Below are positions 1-6,478 of a stretch of DNA of 14,425 bases, piece after piece; position 1 is the first letter of the stretch; the number at the start of each line of letters is the position of its first letter. A model generated the notes under the pieces. That model was not told the origin of the DNA. It saw only the letters and a list, made by a program, of their open reading frames with translations, and searched no databases. The stretch comes from CAZVRZ01 sp964629965 (GTDB lineage: Bacteria > Chloroflexota > Anaerolineae > Anaerolineales > UBA4823): positions 1-14,425 of the forward strand of contig CAZVRZ010000133.1 of the NCBI GenBank assembly GCA_964629965.1, read 5' to 3'. A program made the position numbers and the translations under genes.

Positions 1-62
1 TGTTTCGGGTCGCTTGTCTGCTCAATACTCTTCGCTACTGCTTCGAAATCCCGAGAATTGCA

Positions 63-548
63 CTACTTGGATTGAGATGGCGGGTGGGTGAAATCTCCTA
101 TTTCGGCACCTGGTAGCAATTTAAGCAAGTCGGCACGTTGGAACAGGATGGTCACCCCGCGTTCACCGGACCCGATCGATATTTCAGTTTCTGCCAGCAC
201 GCTTCGATCGATCAGGATCCGCATGGGGTGGGGCAGGTCAAGCGGTGACACCCCGCCGGTTGGGTACCCCGTTGCCTCTAATACTTCTACCTCGTTGGCC
301 ATGGTCAGGCGTGATTGGCCTAGATAGCGCCGCAGGGCCGGCCACGAAACCTGGGCAGCGCCCGCTACCAATACCATCAGGTATGAATTGGAGGCGGTGC
401 GAAAAACGATACTGCGTATGATTTGTTCGGTGCGTTGGCCGCGTTCTCGAGCGGCTTGTTCGAGCGAGTGAATCATGCCCGCATGGCGGTAGACGCGATG
501 ACTGACACAGTGTGTTTGCAGAAAACGAGATACGGGAGGCGCGCTCAT
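63..548 (-). CDS. ybaK: YbaK/EbsC-type aminoacyl-tRNA editing-domain protein
   Basis: A 161-residue protein matching the single-domain YbaK/ProX editing fold, whose members hydrolyse mischarged aminoacyl-tRNA in trans (for example Cys- or Ala-tRNAPro) in the cytoplasm. The sequence shows the N-terminal helix-strand region, a strand reading RSIVFR at 45-50, a core segment LMVLVAG at 57-63, and the family loop GYPTGGVSPLDLPHPMR at 94-110, which corresponds to the GxxxGGVSP substrate-pocket motif. A second conserved stretch, ISIGSGERG, is at 123-131. The start ATG overlaps the permease stop in an ATGA arrangement (545-548), so translation is probably coupled. Oddity: many family members have a functionally important lysine in the strand where this protein has Arg45. 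This may be a sub-family trait that changes activity. The family call is secure, but the tRNA substrate cannot be read from sequence. Confidence 0.85.
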   Translation of the reverse strand: MSAPPVSRFLQTHCVSHRVYRHAGMIHSLEQAARERGQRTEQIIRSIVFRTASNSYLMVLVAGAAQVSWPALRRYLGQSRLTMANEVEVLEATGYPTGGVSPLDLPHPMRILIDRSVLAETEISIGSGERGVTILFQRADLLKLLPGAEIGDFTHPPSQSK

Positions 549-1417
549 GCTTCCAGGGTGGAATTGTGCCGCCGGATGCGCCGTTTTTGGATTATTTTCG
601 TTGTCCAGGCTACCATGAAGAAGGCGGTGCAGGTCAGGACGATTGCTGCTCCGGGTGCGATGCTGGCGTAATAGGAAAGGTACAGACCGATCACGGAGGA
701 CACTGCCGCAATTGCGGTTGCCACGATCATCATGATATGTAACCGGCGAGTCAATAAAAATGCAGTCGCGGCCGGCGTTACCAGCATGGCTACCATCAAC
801 GCCACCCCCACTGTTTGCAGAGAGACTACGATGGCTATTGCAATCAAGACCAGTAGAAAATTTTCCAGCAGGCGGGCTGGCAGGCGCAAAGTGGCTGCCA
901 GGATCGGGTCGAAAGACAGTACCAGAAACTCTTTATAGAAAACAATGATCGCCACTACGATCAGGCTGCCAAAGATACCGGTGAGCCACAGATCAATGGG
1001 GCGCAGCATCAGCAGGTTGCCAAACAGGAAGTGTGTCAGATCAGTAGCATAGTCGCGCATGGTAGAGATCAGGGCAATGCCCAGGGCAAACATCCCGGCA
1101 AAGATAATGCCGATCGAAGTATCTTGTTTGAGACCTTCCTGTCGAGACAAGGCTCCAATACCAAGCGAGCTGATGATCGCCGTGACCAATCCCCACCAGA
1201 AAAGCTGCCCGCTCGTTCCTCCGCCAACCAGGTAGCCTATTGCCAGTCCAGGCAAAATAGAGTGGGCCAACGCATCTCCAAAGAAGGCCATGCCACGCAA
1301 AACCATGTGGGTTCCTACAAGAGAGCATACCGCGCTGACCATCAGGGCAGCCAGCAGGCCGCGCAGCATGAAGGCGTGTGTGAATGGTTCGATTAATAGA
1401 TCAAAGATTGTGTTCAT
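545..1417 (-). CDS. znuB: Zinc/manganese-type metal ABC transporter permease
   Basis: A 290-residue integral membrane protein of the ABC-3 family (ZnuB/MntB/TroC-like), the transmembrane channel of a high-affinity divalent-metal importer. Hydrophobic segments lie at about residues 18-40, 45-66, 71-92, 100-120, 143-162, 184-218, 227-250 and 254-273, consistent with the usual eight or nine helices. The hallmark MAFFGDALAHSILPG at 43-57 and a TPAATAFLLTRR segment at 214-225 are both present. The C-terminus is basic and cytoplasmic (KRRIRRH). The start codon lies inside the last codons of the ATPase gene, with a 17-base overlap, and the stop overlaps the next start, so three genes are tightly coupled. 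The length is normal for the family and no inactivating change is seen. Zinc is preferred over manganese only by inference from the binding protein. Confidence 0.93.
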   Translation of the reverse strand: MNTIFDLLIEPFTHAFMLRGLLAALMVSAVCSLVGTHMVLRGMAFFGDALAHSILPGLAIGYLVGGGTSGQLFWWGLVTAIISSLGIGALSRQEGLKQDTSIGIIFAGMFALGIALISTMRDYATDLTHFLFGNLLMLRPIDLWLTGIFGSLIVVAIIVFYKEFLVLSFDPILAATLRLPARLLENFLLVLIAIAIVVSLQTVGVALMVAMLVTPAATAFLLTRRLHIMMIVATAIAAVSSVIGLYLSYYASIAPGAAIVLTCTAFFMVAWTTKIIQKRRIRRHNSTLEA

Positions 1418-2252
1418 GGGAGTGATTCTTTTCGTCGCAGCATGTGTCGCCTAATGCGAGCAGGCCCTTCTCGGTCTGGATCATGCGTAGGTGGCTGCCA
1501 TAAGCATTCACCAGGTTTTCGGCAGACAACACCTGGTCGGCCGGACCAAACCCCAGGATTTGCCGGTTTAGCAGCAGCACGCGGTCGAAGCGTTCTGCTG
1601 CCAGGTTCAGGTCGTGTGTCGATATCATCACGGTCACTTTGTTTCGGCGCAAGGTTTCAAGGATTGCAAAGATATTCTCTTGGGCAGGCATGTCCAACCC
1701 ATTGAGCGGCTCATCCATCAAGATCAATTCTGCTTCTTGGGCTAACGCCCGGGCAATGAACATGCGCTGCTGCTGCCCGCCTGAAAGTTCACTGATCTGG
1801 CGTTCGGCTAGGTCTTGTAGGCCAACCGTTTGAAGGCATTGGGCAACAACCTGCCGGTCTGTGTCGCGGGGTTGGTGGAATAGTCCAAGTTTGCTGACTC
1901 TTCCCATCATGATCACATCGCTTACATTGACCGGGAAATTCCAATCAACCTGGCTGCGCTGTGGCACATATGCAATGCAGATATGCTTGCCCGGCAGGCC
2001 GCCGTAAACCCTGATCTCGCCTGTTGTGGGCTCCAGCACCCCGGCAATGAGTTTGAAGAGCGTTGATTTTCCTGCTCCATTCGGCCCGACTACCGCCAGC
2101 CGTTCTCCTCGTTCCACATCCATTGTCAGATGATCTAACACCTGTCGATGGTCGTAGTATACCGACACATCGACTAATGCAAGAGCCGGCGTGCCGGGCT
2201 GGTGCTCTACGTGAACACTTGTTGGGAAGTATCGTCTCCGGGTAGGTTTCAT
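1401..2252 (-). CDS. znuC: Zinc/manganese-type metal ABC transporter ATPase with His-rich tail
   Basis: ATP-binding subunit that powers metal uptake together with the permease encoded next. From the ATG at 2252 it has 283 residues. It carries Walker A GPNGAGKST at 56-64, a Q-loop YVPQ at about 95-98 followed by the DWNFPVNVSDVIMMGR segment typical of Zn/Mn/Fe-chelate importers, the signature LSGGQQQR at 156-163, Walker B LILMDEP at 176-182 and the H-loop STHD at 211-214. The frame stays open upstream to a TTG at 2306, with a GTG at 2268-2270. The ATG was chosen because the extra residues are not conserved-looking and the upstream DNA encodes the oxidoreductase remnant. No strong Shine-Dalgarno sequence precedes it, so coupling to the remnant stop 11 bases away is likely. 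The C-terminus ends in a Cys/His-rich tail (CCDEKNHSHEH) that could bind metal. Confidence 0.93.
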   Translation of the reverse strand: MKPTRRRYFPTSVHVEHQPGTPALALVDVSVYYDHRQVLDHLTMDVERGERLAVVGPNGAGKSTLFKLIAGVLEPTTGEIRVYGGLPGKHICIAYVPQRSQVDWNFPVNVSDVIMMGRVSKLGLFHQPRDTDRQVVAQCLQTVGLQDLAERQISELSGGQQQRMFIARALAQEAELILMDEPLNGLDMPAQENIFAILETLRRNKVTVMISTHDLNLAAERFDRVLLLNRQILGFGPADQVLSAENLVNAYGSHLRMIQTEKGLLALGDTCCDEKNHSHEHNL

Positions 2253-2262
2253 AATATTTCGA

Positions 2263-2496
2263 TCATTCACCCTGGAGCGCCCGGGTGCGAAAGTCAGCCA
2301 TTTCAATCACCCAACTGTTGAACTGGCATCCCACTGGAATGTTGTGTGCTTCGGCAAAGCGCGCCCGCCGCATGGGATTTGGTTCGGCTACTGCAACGAA
2401 TATGAGTTCTTCTGGGAATTGCAGCGCATAGGGCCCATAAGAATTCGAACCTCGCCCTCCAGCACCAAACAAAACGGCTGTAATTGGGTTGGCCAT
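2263..2496 (-). pseudogene. N-terminal remnant of a Gfo/Idh/MocA-family oxidoreductase
   Basis: From the ATG at 2496 the frame encodes 77 residues. It opens with a hydrophobic strand and the dinucleotide-binding glycine motif FGAGGRG (residues 10-16), then a strand ending AVAEPNP and the helix MRRARFAEAHNIP. This is the order seen at the start of Gfo/Idh/MocA NAD(P)-dependent sugar dehydrogenases. Family members are normally about 330-420 residues with a C-terminal substrate domain, whereas here the similarity fades after about residue 60 and a stop follows. The start has an excellent ribosome binding site (GAGGTGAT, spacing about 4). An alternative in-frame ATG at 2553 overlaps the ZnuA stop. 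The fragment sits between the binding protein and the ATPase of one transporter. The most likely reading is a gene that entered the operon and was mostly deleted. A functional mini-protein or a pure translation relay is possible but less likely. Confidence 0.7.
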
Positions 2497-2549
2497 AATC
2501 ACCTCATTAGCTAAATTTCTCGATCGAGCGGCTGTTTGCACGTCCGCAC

Positions 2550-3494
2550 TCATTTCAGCGCAGACACGATGGCATTTACATTGTACCTCATGAATTCGAG
2601 ATAAGTGGCTGCCGGCCCATCCTTCTCGCTCAAAGAGCCGGTATACAGGAAAACCAGTTGGATGCCGGTATCCCGGGCGATTTGTTCGGCCAGAGCGGGA
2701 TTGATCGTTTTCCCCACGAAAATGGCCGGCGCCTTTTGACTCTGGATGGCGTTTTCCAGGTTGGCCAGTTCTTGAGCAGAAGGAGAAGATAACGTACTGA
2801 AACCTGGAAATACAATCCCAACTTGTGTCAGCCCGTAACGATCGGCCAGGTAGCCAAAAGAGTCGTGGTCGCTGACAATGACTCGCCGTTCAGCCGGGAT
2901 GGATGCGATTTGCGTTTGGATCCATCCATCCAGGTCCGCCAACTGCAGGCGGTACTGTCCAGCGTTTGCCTTAAAATCTGCCTGGTGAGCAGGGTCTAAC
3001 TTGGTCAAAGCCTGCTCGATGACAATGACCCATTCGCCTACCAGGTGAGGGTCGAACCAGACATGCGGATCGCCGCCTTCATGATCGGGATCTTCTTCTG
3101 GGTGCTGCGCTTGGCGCAAATCGAAACCTGCCGATACTTCCACCACTTTTTCCAACGTTTCAGTGTTTCCCAGCGCTTTTCCCAGGAACGCCTCCAGCCC
3201 GGCCCCATTGGCAAAGATCAAGTCGGCTTCTTCAATGGTCGCCATATCGCGAGGGGTTGGCTCAAAAGCATGGGGATCGGCATTCACGGGCAGCAAGATA
3301 GTCAGGTCGATCAGGTCGCCGCCAATGTGTGCCACCACATCGCCAACGATCGTGGTGGTGGCAATGATCTTTGGGTGGGTGTCGCCGGCGTTTGCTGCTG
3401 GCGAACAGGCTGATAGAACAACTGCCAGGGTCAACAGCAGGGTCAGCAGCTTTGTTGGGGAGGGCAAAGAATTACTTCTCATGGGTCTTCGCAT
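2550..3494 (-). CDS. znuA: Metal ABC transporter substrate-binding lipoprotein (zinc-type ligand set)
   Basis: A cluster A-I (ZnuA/TroA) periplasmic-type binding protein of 314 residues that captures divalent metal outside the membrane and delivers it to the permease. Residues 1-30 form a lipoprotein signal with a hydrophobic core LLTLLLTLAVV and a lipobox LSAC, so Cys30 should carry the lipid. Expected metal ligands are His75 (in PHAFEP), His144 (in DPHVWFDP), His210 (in SDHDSFGY) and Asp292. A His at the third position, where manganese proteins such as PsaA have Glu, favours zinc. A short acidic His-containing loop (about 131-143) precedes His144, as in many ZnuA proteins. Two in-frame ATGs (3494 and 3482) are possible, both overlapping the end of the Nudix gene and neither with a strong ribosome binding site. 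The stop overlaps an ATG of the downstream remnant frame. Confidence 0.93.
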   Translation of the reverse strand: MRRPMRSNSLPSPTKLLTLLLTLAVVLSACSPAANAGDTHPKIIATTTIVGDVVAHIGGDLIDLTILLPVNADPHAFEPTPRDMATIEEADLIFANGAGLEAFLGKALGNTETLEKVVEVSAGFDLRQAQHPEEDPDHEGGDPHVWFDPHLVGEWVIVIEQALTKLDPAHQADFKANAGQYRLQLADLDGWIQTQIASIPAERRVIVSDHDSFGYLADRYGLTQVGIVFPGFSTLSSPSAQELANLENAIQSQKAPAIFVGKTINPALAEQIARDTGIQLVFLYTGSLSEKDGPAATYLEFMRYNVNAIVSALK

Positions 3495-3945
3495 TGCCTG
3501 GCTTGTTCAAGCTGTGCTGAATTTGTTTCAGCAAGGGATAGGTGATTTGATCGTTGCGTACCAGATCACCCCAATACGTCTCATCGTTGAGATCGAACCA
3601 GGCCATTTCAACGATAGCGTACTTGGCGGCTGCTTCCGGTTCTGGTTCGTATCCCGGAGCTGGCTCGCCGCTTAATGGGGTGCACAAGAAGGTTTTATAG
3701 CTTGAATAATATCCCGGGCTTTCGGCCGGGGTTTCGAGCAGTAAGCGCTCGACGCGCACTTGCAGCCCGGTTTCCTCGAAAGCCTCTCGGGCAGCGCACT
3801 GCTCGTCCGTTTCTCCGATTTCCAACCCGCCGCCGGGCAAGAGCCAGTAGGTGTGCAGATCAGCATGATGCTGATGACGAATGAGCAGCAGGCGATCCTG
3901 TTCGTCGATGATCGCAACCTGGCAGCGATAGACGGAAGCATTCAT
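3472..3945 (-). CDS. Nudix hydrolase
   Basis: A 157-residue cytoplasmic Nudix-family pyrophosphohydrolase, an enzyme class that cleaves nucleoside diphosphates linked to another moiety. The Nudix box is perfect at residues 39-61: Gly39-x5-Glu45-x7-Arg53-Glu54-x-x-Glu57-Glu58-x-Gly60, giving the metal-binding REAFEE core. The preceding WLLPGGG (34-40) and the N-terminal strand RCQVAIID are typical of the fold. The substrate cannot be inferred. The length fits a single-domain member of the MutT/ADP-ribose pyrophosphatase type. The gene starts 16 bases after the stop of the zinc-ribbon gene, and its 3' end overlaps the ZnuA start region by up to 23 bases. It is therefore probably co-transcribed with the transporter, although a functional link to metal uptake is not obvious. 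Only a weak purine stretch (GAAGTAG) precedes the ATG. Confidence 0.92.
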   Translation of the reverse strand: MNASVYRCQVAIIDEQDRLLLIRHQHHADLHTYWLLPGGGLEIGETDEQCAAREAFEETGLQVRVERLLLETPAESPGYYSSYKTFLCTPLSGEPAPGYEPEPEAAAKYAIVEMAWFDLNDETYWGDLVRNDQITYPLLKQIQHSLNKPGNAKTHEK

Positions 3946-3961
3946 CGGTAACTACTTCGTC

Positions 3962-4579
3962 TCATGGATGGGGATAGATCGTATGATGTTTGGGCGCGCC
4001 GGGCAGGTATAGCACATAGATATCCTTGTTCACCTGGTGACGCGGCCCAGGCATTTCAAACGTGCTGACCTGTCCCTGGTATGTCCGTCCATCTAGTTGA
4101 AACTGATACTTGATGAGCCAGGGATGGCGGTTGCCAATCGATACGGTCAGATCTTCTGAGATGCGGGTGATGCGACCTAACACAGGCTCACCGGTCCGCA
4201 GCACATTGATGGTCATCTCTGCCTTTTGGTGCCGCCAGATCATCATTAAAATGCCTGCGGCCAGGAACACGACGCTGACGCCGATGAAGGGGATGCCTAT
4301 CAACGCAGCAACCACTGTAACGAACAGGATTACCCCGACAATGCTAAAAATGATGCCAAGCAGAATGAAGACGCCTGCCGTGATCGCCACTCCATCGCTT
4401 TTCAACAAGTGGCGGGCATAGCCGCTGTCGATCGAGCGCGGTGCGGGAGGCGGGGCGAGGGGTGATTCATCGGGCAGAACGGTCTCTTCCAGGTGCGGCG
4501 GCAGCATGGGTCCTCCGCATTTTGAGCAGTTTGACTGAAATGCAGCGTACGGTGTGCCGCACCACGGGCATATATTCAT
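3962..4579 (-). CDS. Zinc-ribbon, two-helix membrane protein with DUF3592-like domain
   Basis: From the ATG at 4579 the protein has 205 residues. An N-terminal zinc ribbon uses Cys4, Cys7, Cys18 and Cys21 (CPWC and CSKC knuckles). A proline-rich linker at about 25-48 follows, then two adjacent hydrophobic helices (about 63-92 and 94-115) forming a hairpin. The C-terminal beta-rich domain (about 120-203, with IKYQFQLDGRTYQG and IYVLYLPGAP) resembles DUF3592-type domains found after membrane hairpins. The function is unknown; the ribbon and C-terminal domain probably lie on the same side of the membrane. This start was chosen over the TTG at 4624 because AAAGGA (4587-4592) lies 7 bases upstream of the ATG and the ribbon begins immediately. 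It is the first gene of the minus-strand metal-transport cluster and may be its lead gene. The specific family assignment is tentative. Confidence 0.8.
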   Translation of the reverse strand: MNICPWCGTPYAAFQSNCSKCGGPMLPPHLEETVLPDESPLAPPPAPRSIDSGYARHLLKSDGVAITAGVFILLGIIFSIVGVILFVTVVAALIGIPFIGVSVVFLAAGILMMIWRHQKAEMTINVLRTGEPVLGRITRISEDLTVSIGNRHPWLIKYQFQLDGRTYQGQVSTFEMPGPRHQVNKDIYVLYLPGAPKHHTIYPHP

Positions 4580-4623
4580 CTCGTGATCCTTTCTTGCGAT
4601 TGAGGCTTCGTTTAGCACCTCCA

Positions 4624-4629
4624 ATTATA
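4624..4629 (-). promoter_or_regulatory. Candidate -10 element for the minus-strand metal cluster
   Basis: On the minus strand this reads TATAAT, a perfect sigma-70-type -10 hexamer, 44 bases upstream of the zinc-ribbon ATG. The would-be -35 region is poor (ACGACA at a 19-base spacing is the closest), so this rests mainly on the -10 match and its position in the divergent intergenic gap. No obvious Zur-type dyad was recognised nearby. Confidence 0.35.
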
Positions 4630-4647
4630 CTTCAGGCGCACTGAGAG

Positions 4648-4676
4648 TTGTCGTTCTGTCGAATCAGGAGTATATT
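4648..4676 (+). promoter_or_regulatory. Candidate sigma-70-type promoter for the metalloprotease gene
   Basis: TTGTCG (4648-4653) and TATATT (4671-4676) are separated by exactly 17 bases. This gives a plausible housekeeping promoter with an expected start near 4683 and a leader of about 65 bases before the ATG at 4749. The match is moderate (four of six at -35, five of six at -10). It overlaps the region that would drive the divergent minus-strand cluster. Confidence 0.4.
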
Positions 4677-4696
4677 GATATGGGAACAATCTATCT

Positions 4697-4710
4697 CGCC
4701 CGACTGGGCG
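4697..4710 (+). other. Short hairpin in the metalloprotease leader
   Basis: CGCCC, the loop GACT and GGGCG form a perfect 5-bp GC-rich stem with a 4-base loop, 38 bases upstream of the start codon. No T-tract follows, so it is not a terminator. It could be a small leader structure or chance. Confidence 0.25.
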
Positions 4711-4748
4711 TACTGGTCCAGGCATATTGATCACTGAGGCAAGTCACC

Positions 4749-6347
4749 ATGGTTACAAAAGTAGAACACACGAAAAATTCTCATCGCCGGCAAGGTGAGC
4801 GAGCCGGGCATGCTTCGAGCAGCGCCGAGAGCGCCGCCCAGCAGCTGAACAATCATTTGAGCGATCAATTCCCCGCTTCATCTGTCGCAGAGCAGGCCGG
4901 TCACCTCCATGATCCGCGCTTGTTAACGGCCCAGCGGCAGCAGTTTGCCAGGTCGATCAACGAGCGCCAGGGCAACCAACATCTCCAGCAGGTGATGGGC
5001 CTGTCCTTGCCTGAAGGAGTGATCCAGTTGCAACCCGAGGTTGGCCCGTCGACCGAGGAGCAGATCGCCAAGGCGGAAGAAGAAAAGAAAGAGTTTCGCC
5101 AGGGTCAATATTCCGCCAAGAATTTCCGTCCCTCCACCGGCTTGGGAAATTTTGACGCCGACTATGATCCCAACAGCGGCGCCATGCGCGTGATCTTAAA
5201 GATCGGTTTTGATTTTAAAGATGCCCGCGATGTGGGTGTCATGGACCGGCTGCTTGAAACAGAAACATACAAAAATGGCGTGTGGACGGACGAGGAAAAG
5301 GCAGCTTTCATCGAACAGTTTACCGGTGCGGCAGAGGCAAAGTGGGGCAAGAAGTTCCAATTGACCTGCAATAAGCTCCTGTGGGACGAATTTGTCACCA
5401 GCGTAAGCGTGGTGGTGGTCGGCATGGCGGGTGGCGGCAAAGATTCTCATTACAACGTCACGATCAATAAGATCCCGGAGGATTTAAAGAAAAGAATGGA
5501 GAGCGACCCAACTGCCCGTCCCCGGGCAGAGGTCTTTGCCCCACCGAAAGAACAACCAGGCGAGGGTGGCGGTGGTGCAGGTGGCGCGGGAAATGAACCC
5601 GGCGGTGGCAGCGAAGGTTCCGGTGGCGGCACAGAGCCGGAGACCGCCAAGCCTGGCAGCGGGCAAATGTATGAAGGAGATACTGAGTTGCGCCCGTCCA
5701 ACCAGAGTGGCGTTGTCAATGACGAGAAGAATCGCCTTGACGATGGCATCAATGCAGCCAAGTGTTCTCAGGTAACCTTTGACCTGGGCAAGTCTACTGT
5801 GCGCGACGCGGGGCCTATCCAGCAGTTCGCTAGTGTGTTGAAGGAAGCCAATCCTTCTGCGCCCGCGCTGCCGGTGAATATTACTGGTTATATCGACCCT
5901 TCTGAAACCGATAACAGCCTGGCCCAGGCTCGCGCTGATGCAGTGGCCATGGTACTGGCTGGTGAAGGCATTCCTCAGCCGATGAGCATCTCAGCGTTTG
6001 TGACCGAGGCGCGCGGTCCCAAGGTGGCTCTCTCCATCTCTGAATCCAGCCAGAATCAGAACCTGCGGCGGGTCAGCGATCACGAGATCGGTCACATGTT
6101 AGGCCTGCCGGATGAATACGCAGCCCAGGGCGGCGAGCGTAACGAGGAGCATCAAAATGCCGAGGCGGTCTACGAGGGCATGGTCAAATCGGCCGGCGTC
6201 AACCAGCCCGCCATGGGCAGGGATACCAGCAGCATTATGTCGGTTGGGGTGGATGTGATGGCCGCGCACTACGTGACCATCCGTGAAGCCTTGGGCAAAA
6301 TGACGGCAAAGTATATTACGACCGATCAGTGGTCGATTTCAGGGTGA
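4749..6347 (+). CDS. eCIS-associated-type OmpA-like/metzincin zinc metalloprotease
   Basis: A 532-residue multidomain protein. Residues 1-50 are polar. Residues 56-85 (HDPRLL, QRQQFARSI, RQGNQHLQQVMGL) resemble the short element preceding DUF4157 and similar domains in proteins of extracellular contractile injection system loci. A coiled, charged stretch is at 103-118, a beta-rich domain at about 130-262 and a Gly/Glu-rich linker at 265-305. An OmpA-like domain follows at about 333-430 (VTFDLG, ITGYIDPSETDN, LAQARADAVAMVL). The C-terminus has HEIGHMLGLPD at 445-455, a metzincin HEXXHXXGXXD zinc site with Glu446 as catalytic base, and SIMSVG at 495-500 as a likely Met-turn. There is no signal peptide or membrane helix, and only two cysteines (207, 339). 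GAGG lies 9 bases before the ATG. The gene is monocistronic and no sheath, tube or baseplate gene is in the window. The protease call is firm; the injection-system link is inference. Confidence 0.78.
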   Translation: MVTKVEHTKNSHRRQGERAGHASSSAESAAQQLNNHLSDQFPASSVAEQAGHLHDPRLLTAQRQQFARSINERQGNQHLQQVMGLSLPEGVIQLQPEVGPSTEEQIAKAEEEKKEFRQGQYSAKNFRPSTGLGNFDADYDPNSGAMRVILKIGFDFKDARDVGVMDRLLETETYKNGVWTDEEKAAFIEQFTGAAEAKWGKKFQLTCNKLLWDEFVTSVSVVVVGMAGGGKDSHYNVTINKIPEDLKKRMESDPTARPRAEVFAPPKEQPGEGGGGAGGAGNEPGGGSEGSGGGTEPETAKPGSGQMYEGDTELRPSNQSGVVNDEKNRLDDGINAAKCSQVTFDLGKSTVRDAGPIQQFASVLKEANPSAPALPVNITGYIDPSETDNSLAQARADAVAMVLAGEGIPQPMSISAFVTEARGPKVALSISESSQNQNLRRVSDHEIGHMLGLPDEYAAQGGERNEEHQNAEAVYEGMVKSAGVNQPAMGRDTSSIMSVGVDVMAAHYVTIREALGKMTAKYITTDQWSISG

Positions 6348-6478
6348 TTTCTGTTCTTCGATTTGCGCCAGGATTTGTTGGATGGAGGCTCGCATACATT
6401 CGTGGTGCGAGCGTTTCCGGCTGGGTGCGATGAAAACATTCAGGTCATCATAGAAGTGGGAGCGGGCCGTGGTTATAA
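6339..6478 (-). other. Short coding-like open frame behind recJ, possible gene remnant
   Basis: After the recJ stop, another minus-strand frame reads about 46 codons to a TGA at 6339-6341 with a protein-like composition, including SHFYDDLNVFIAPSRK and an amphipathic ending SIQQILAQIEEQ. No start codon lies between the recJ stop region and these residues. The only ATG is at 6395, giving 18 residues, and the longer frame begins inside recJ. It may be the tail of a decayed gene or a reinitiation product. No family was recognised. It ends 6 bases inside the convergent metalloprotease gene. Confidence 0.2.

Noticed and set aside
2519..2528. The 10-bp palindrome CTCGATCGAG in the spacer between znuA and the oxidoreductase remnant
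   Set aside because: Short GATC-centred palindromes are frequent in this sequence, and this one has no promoter element beside it.
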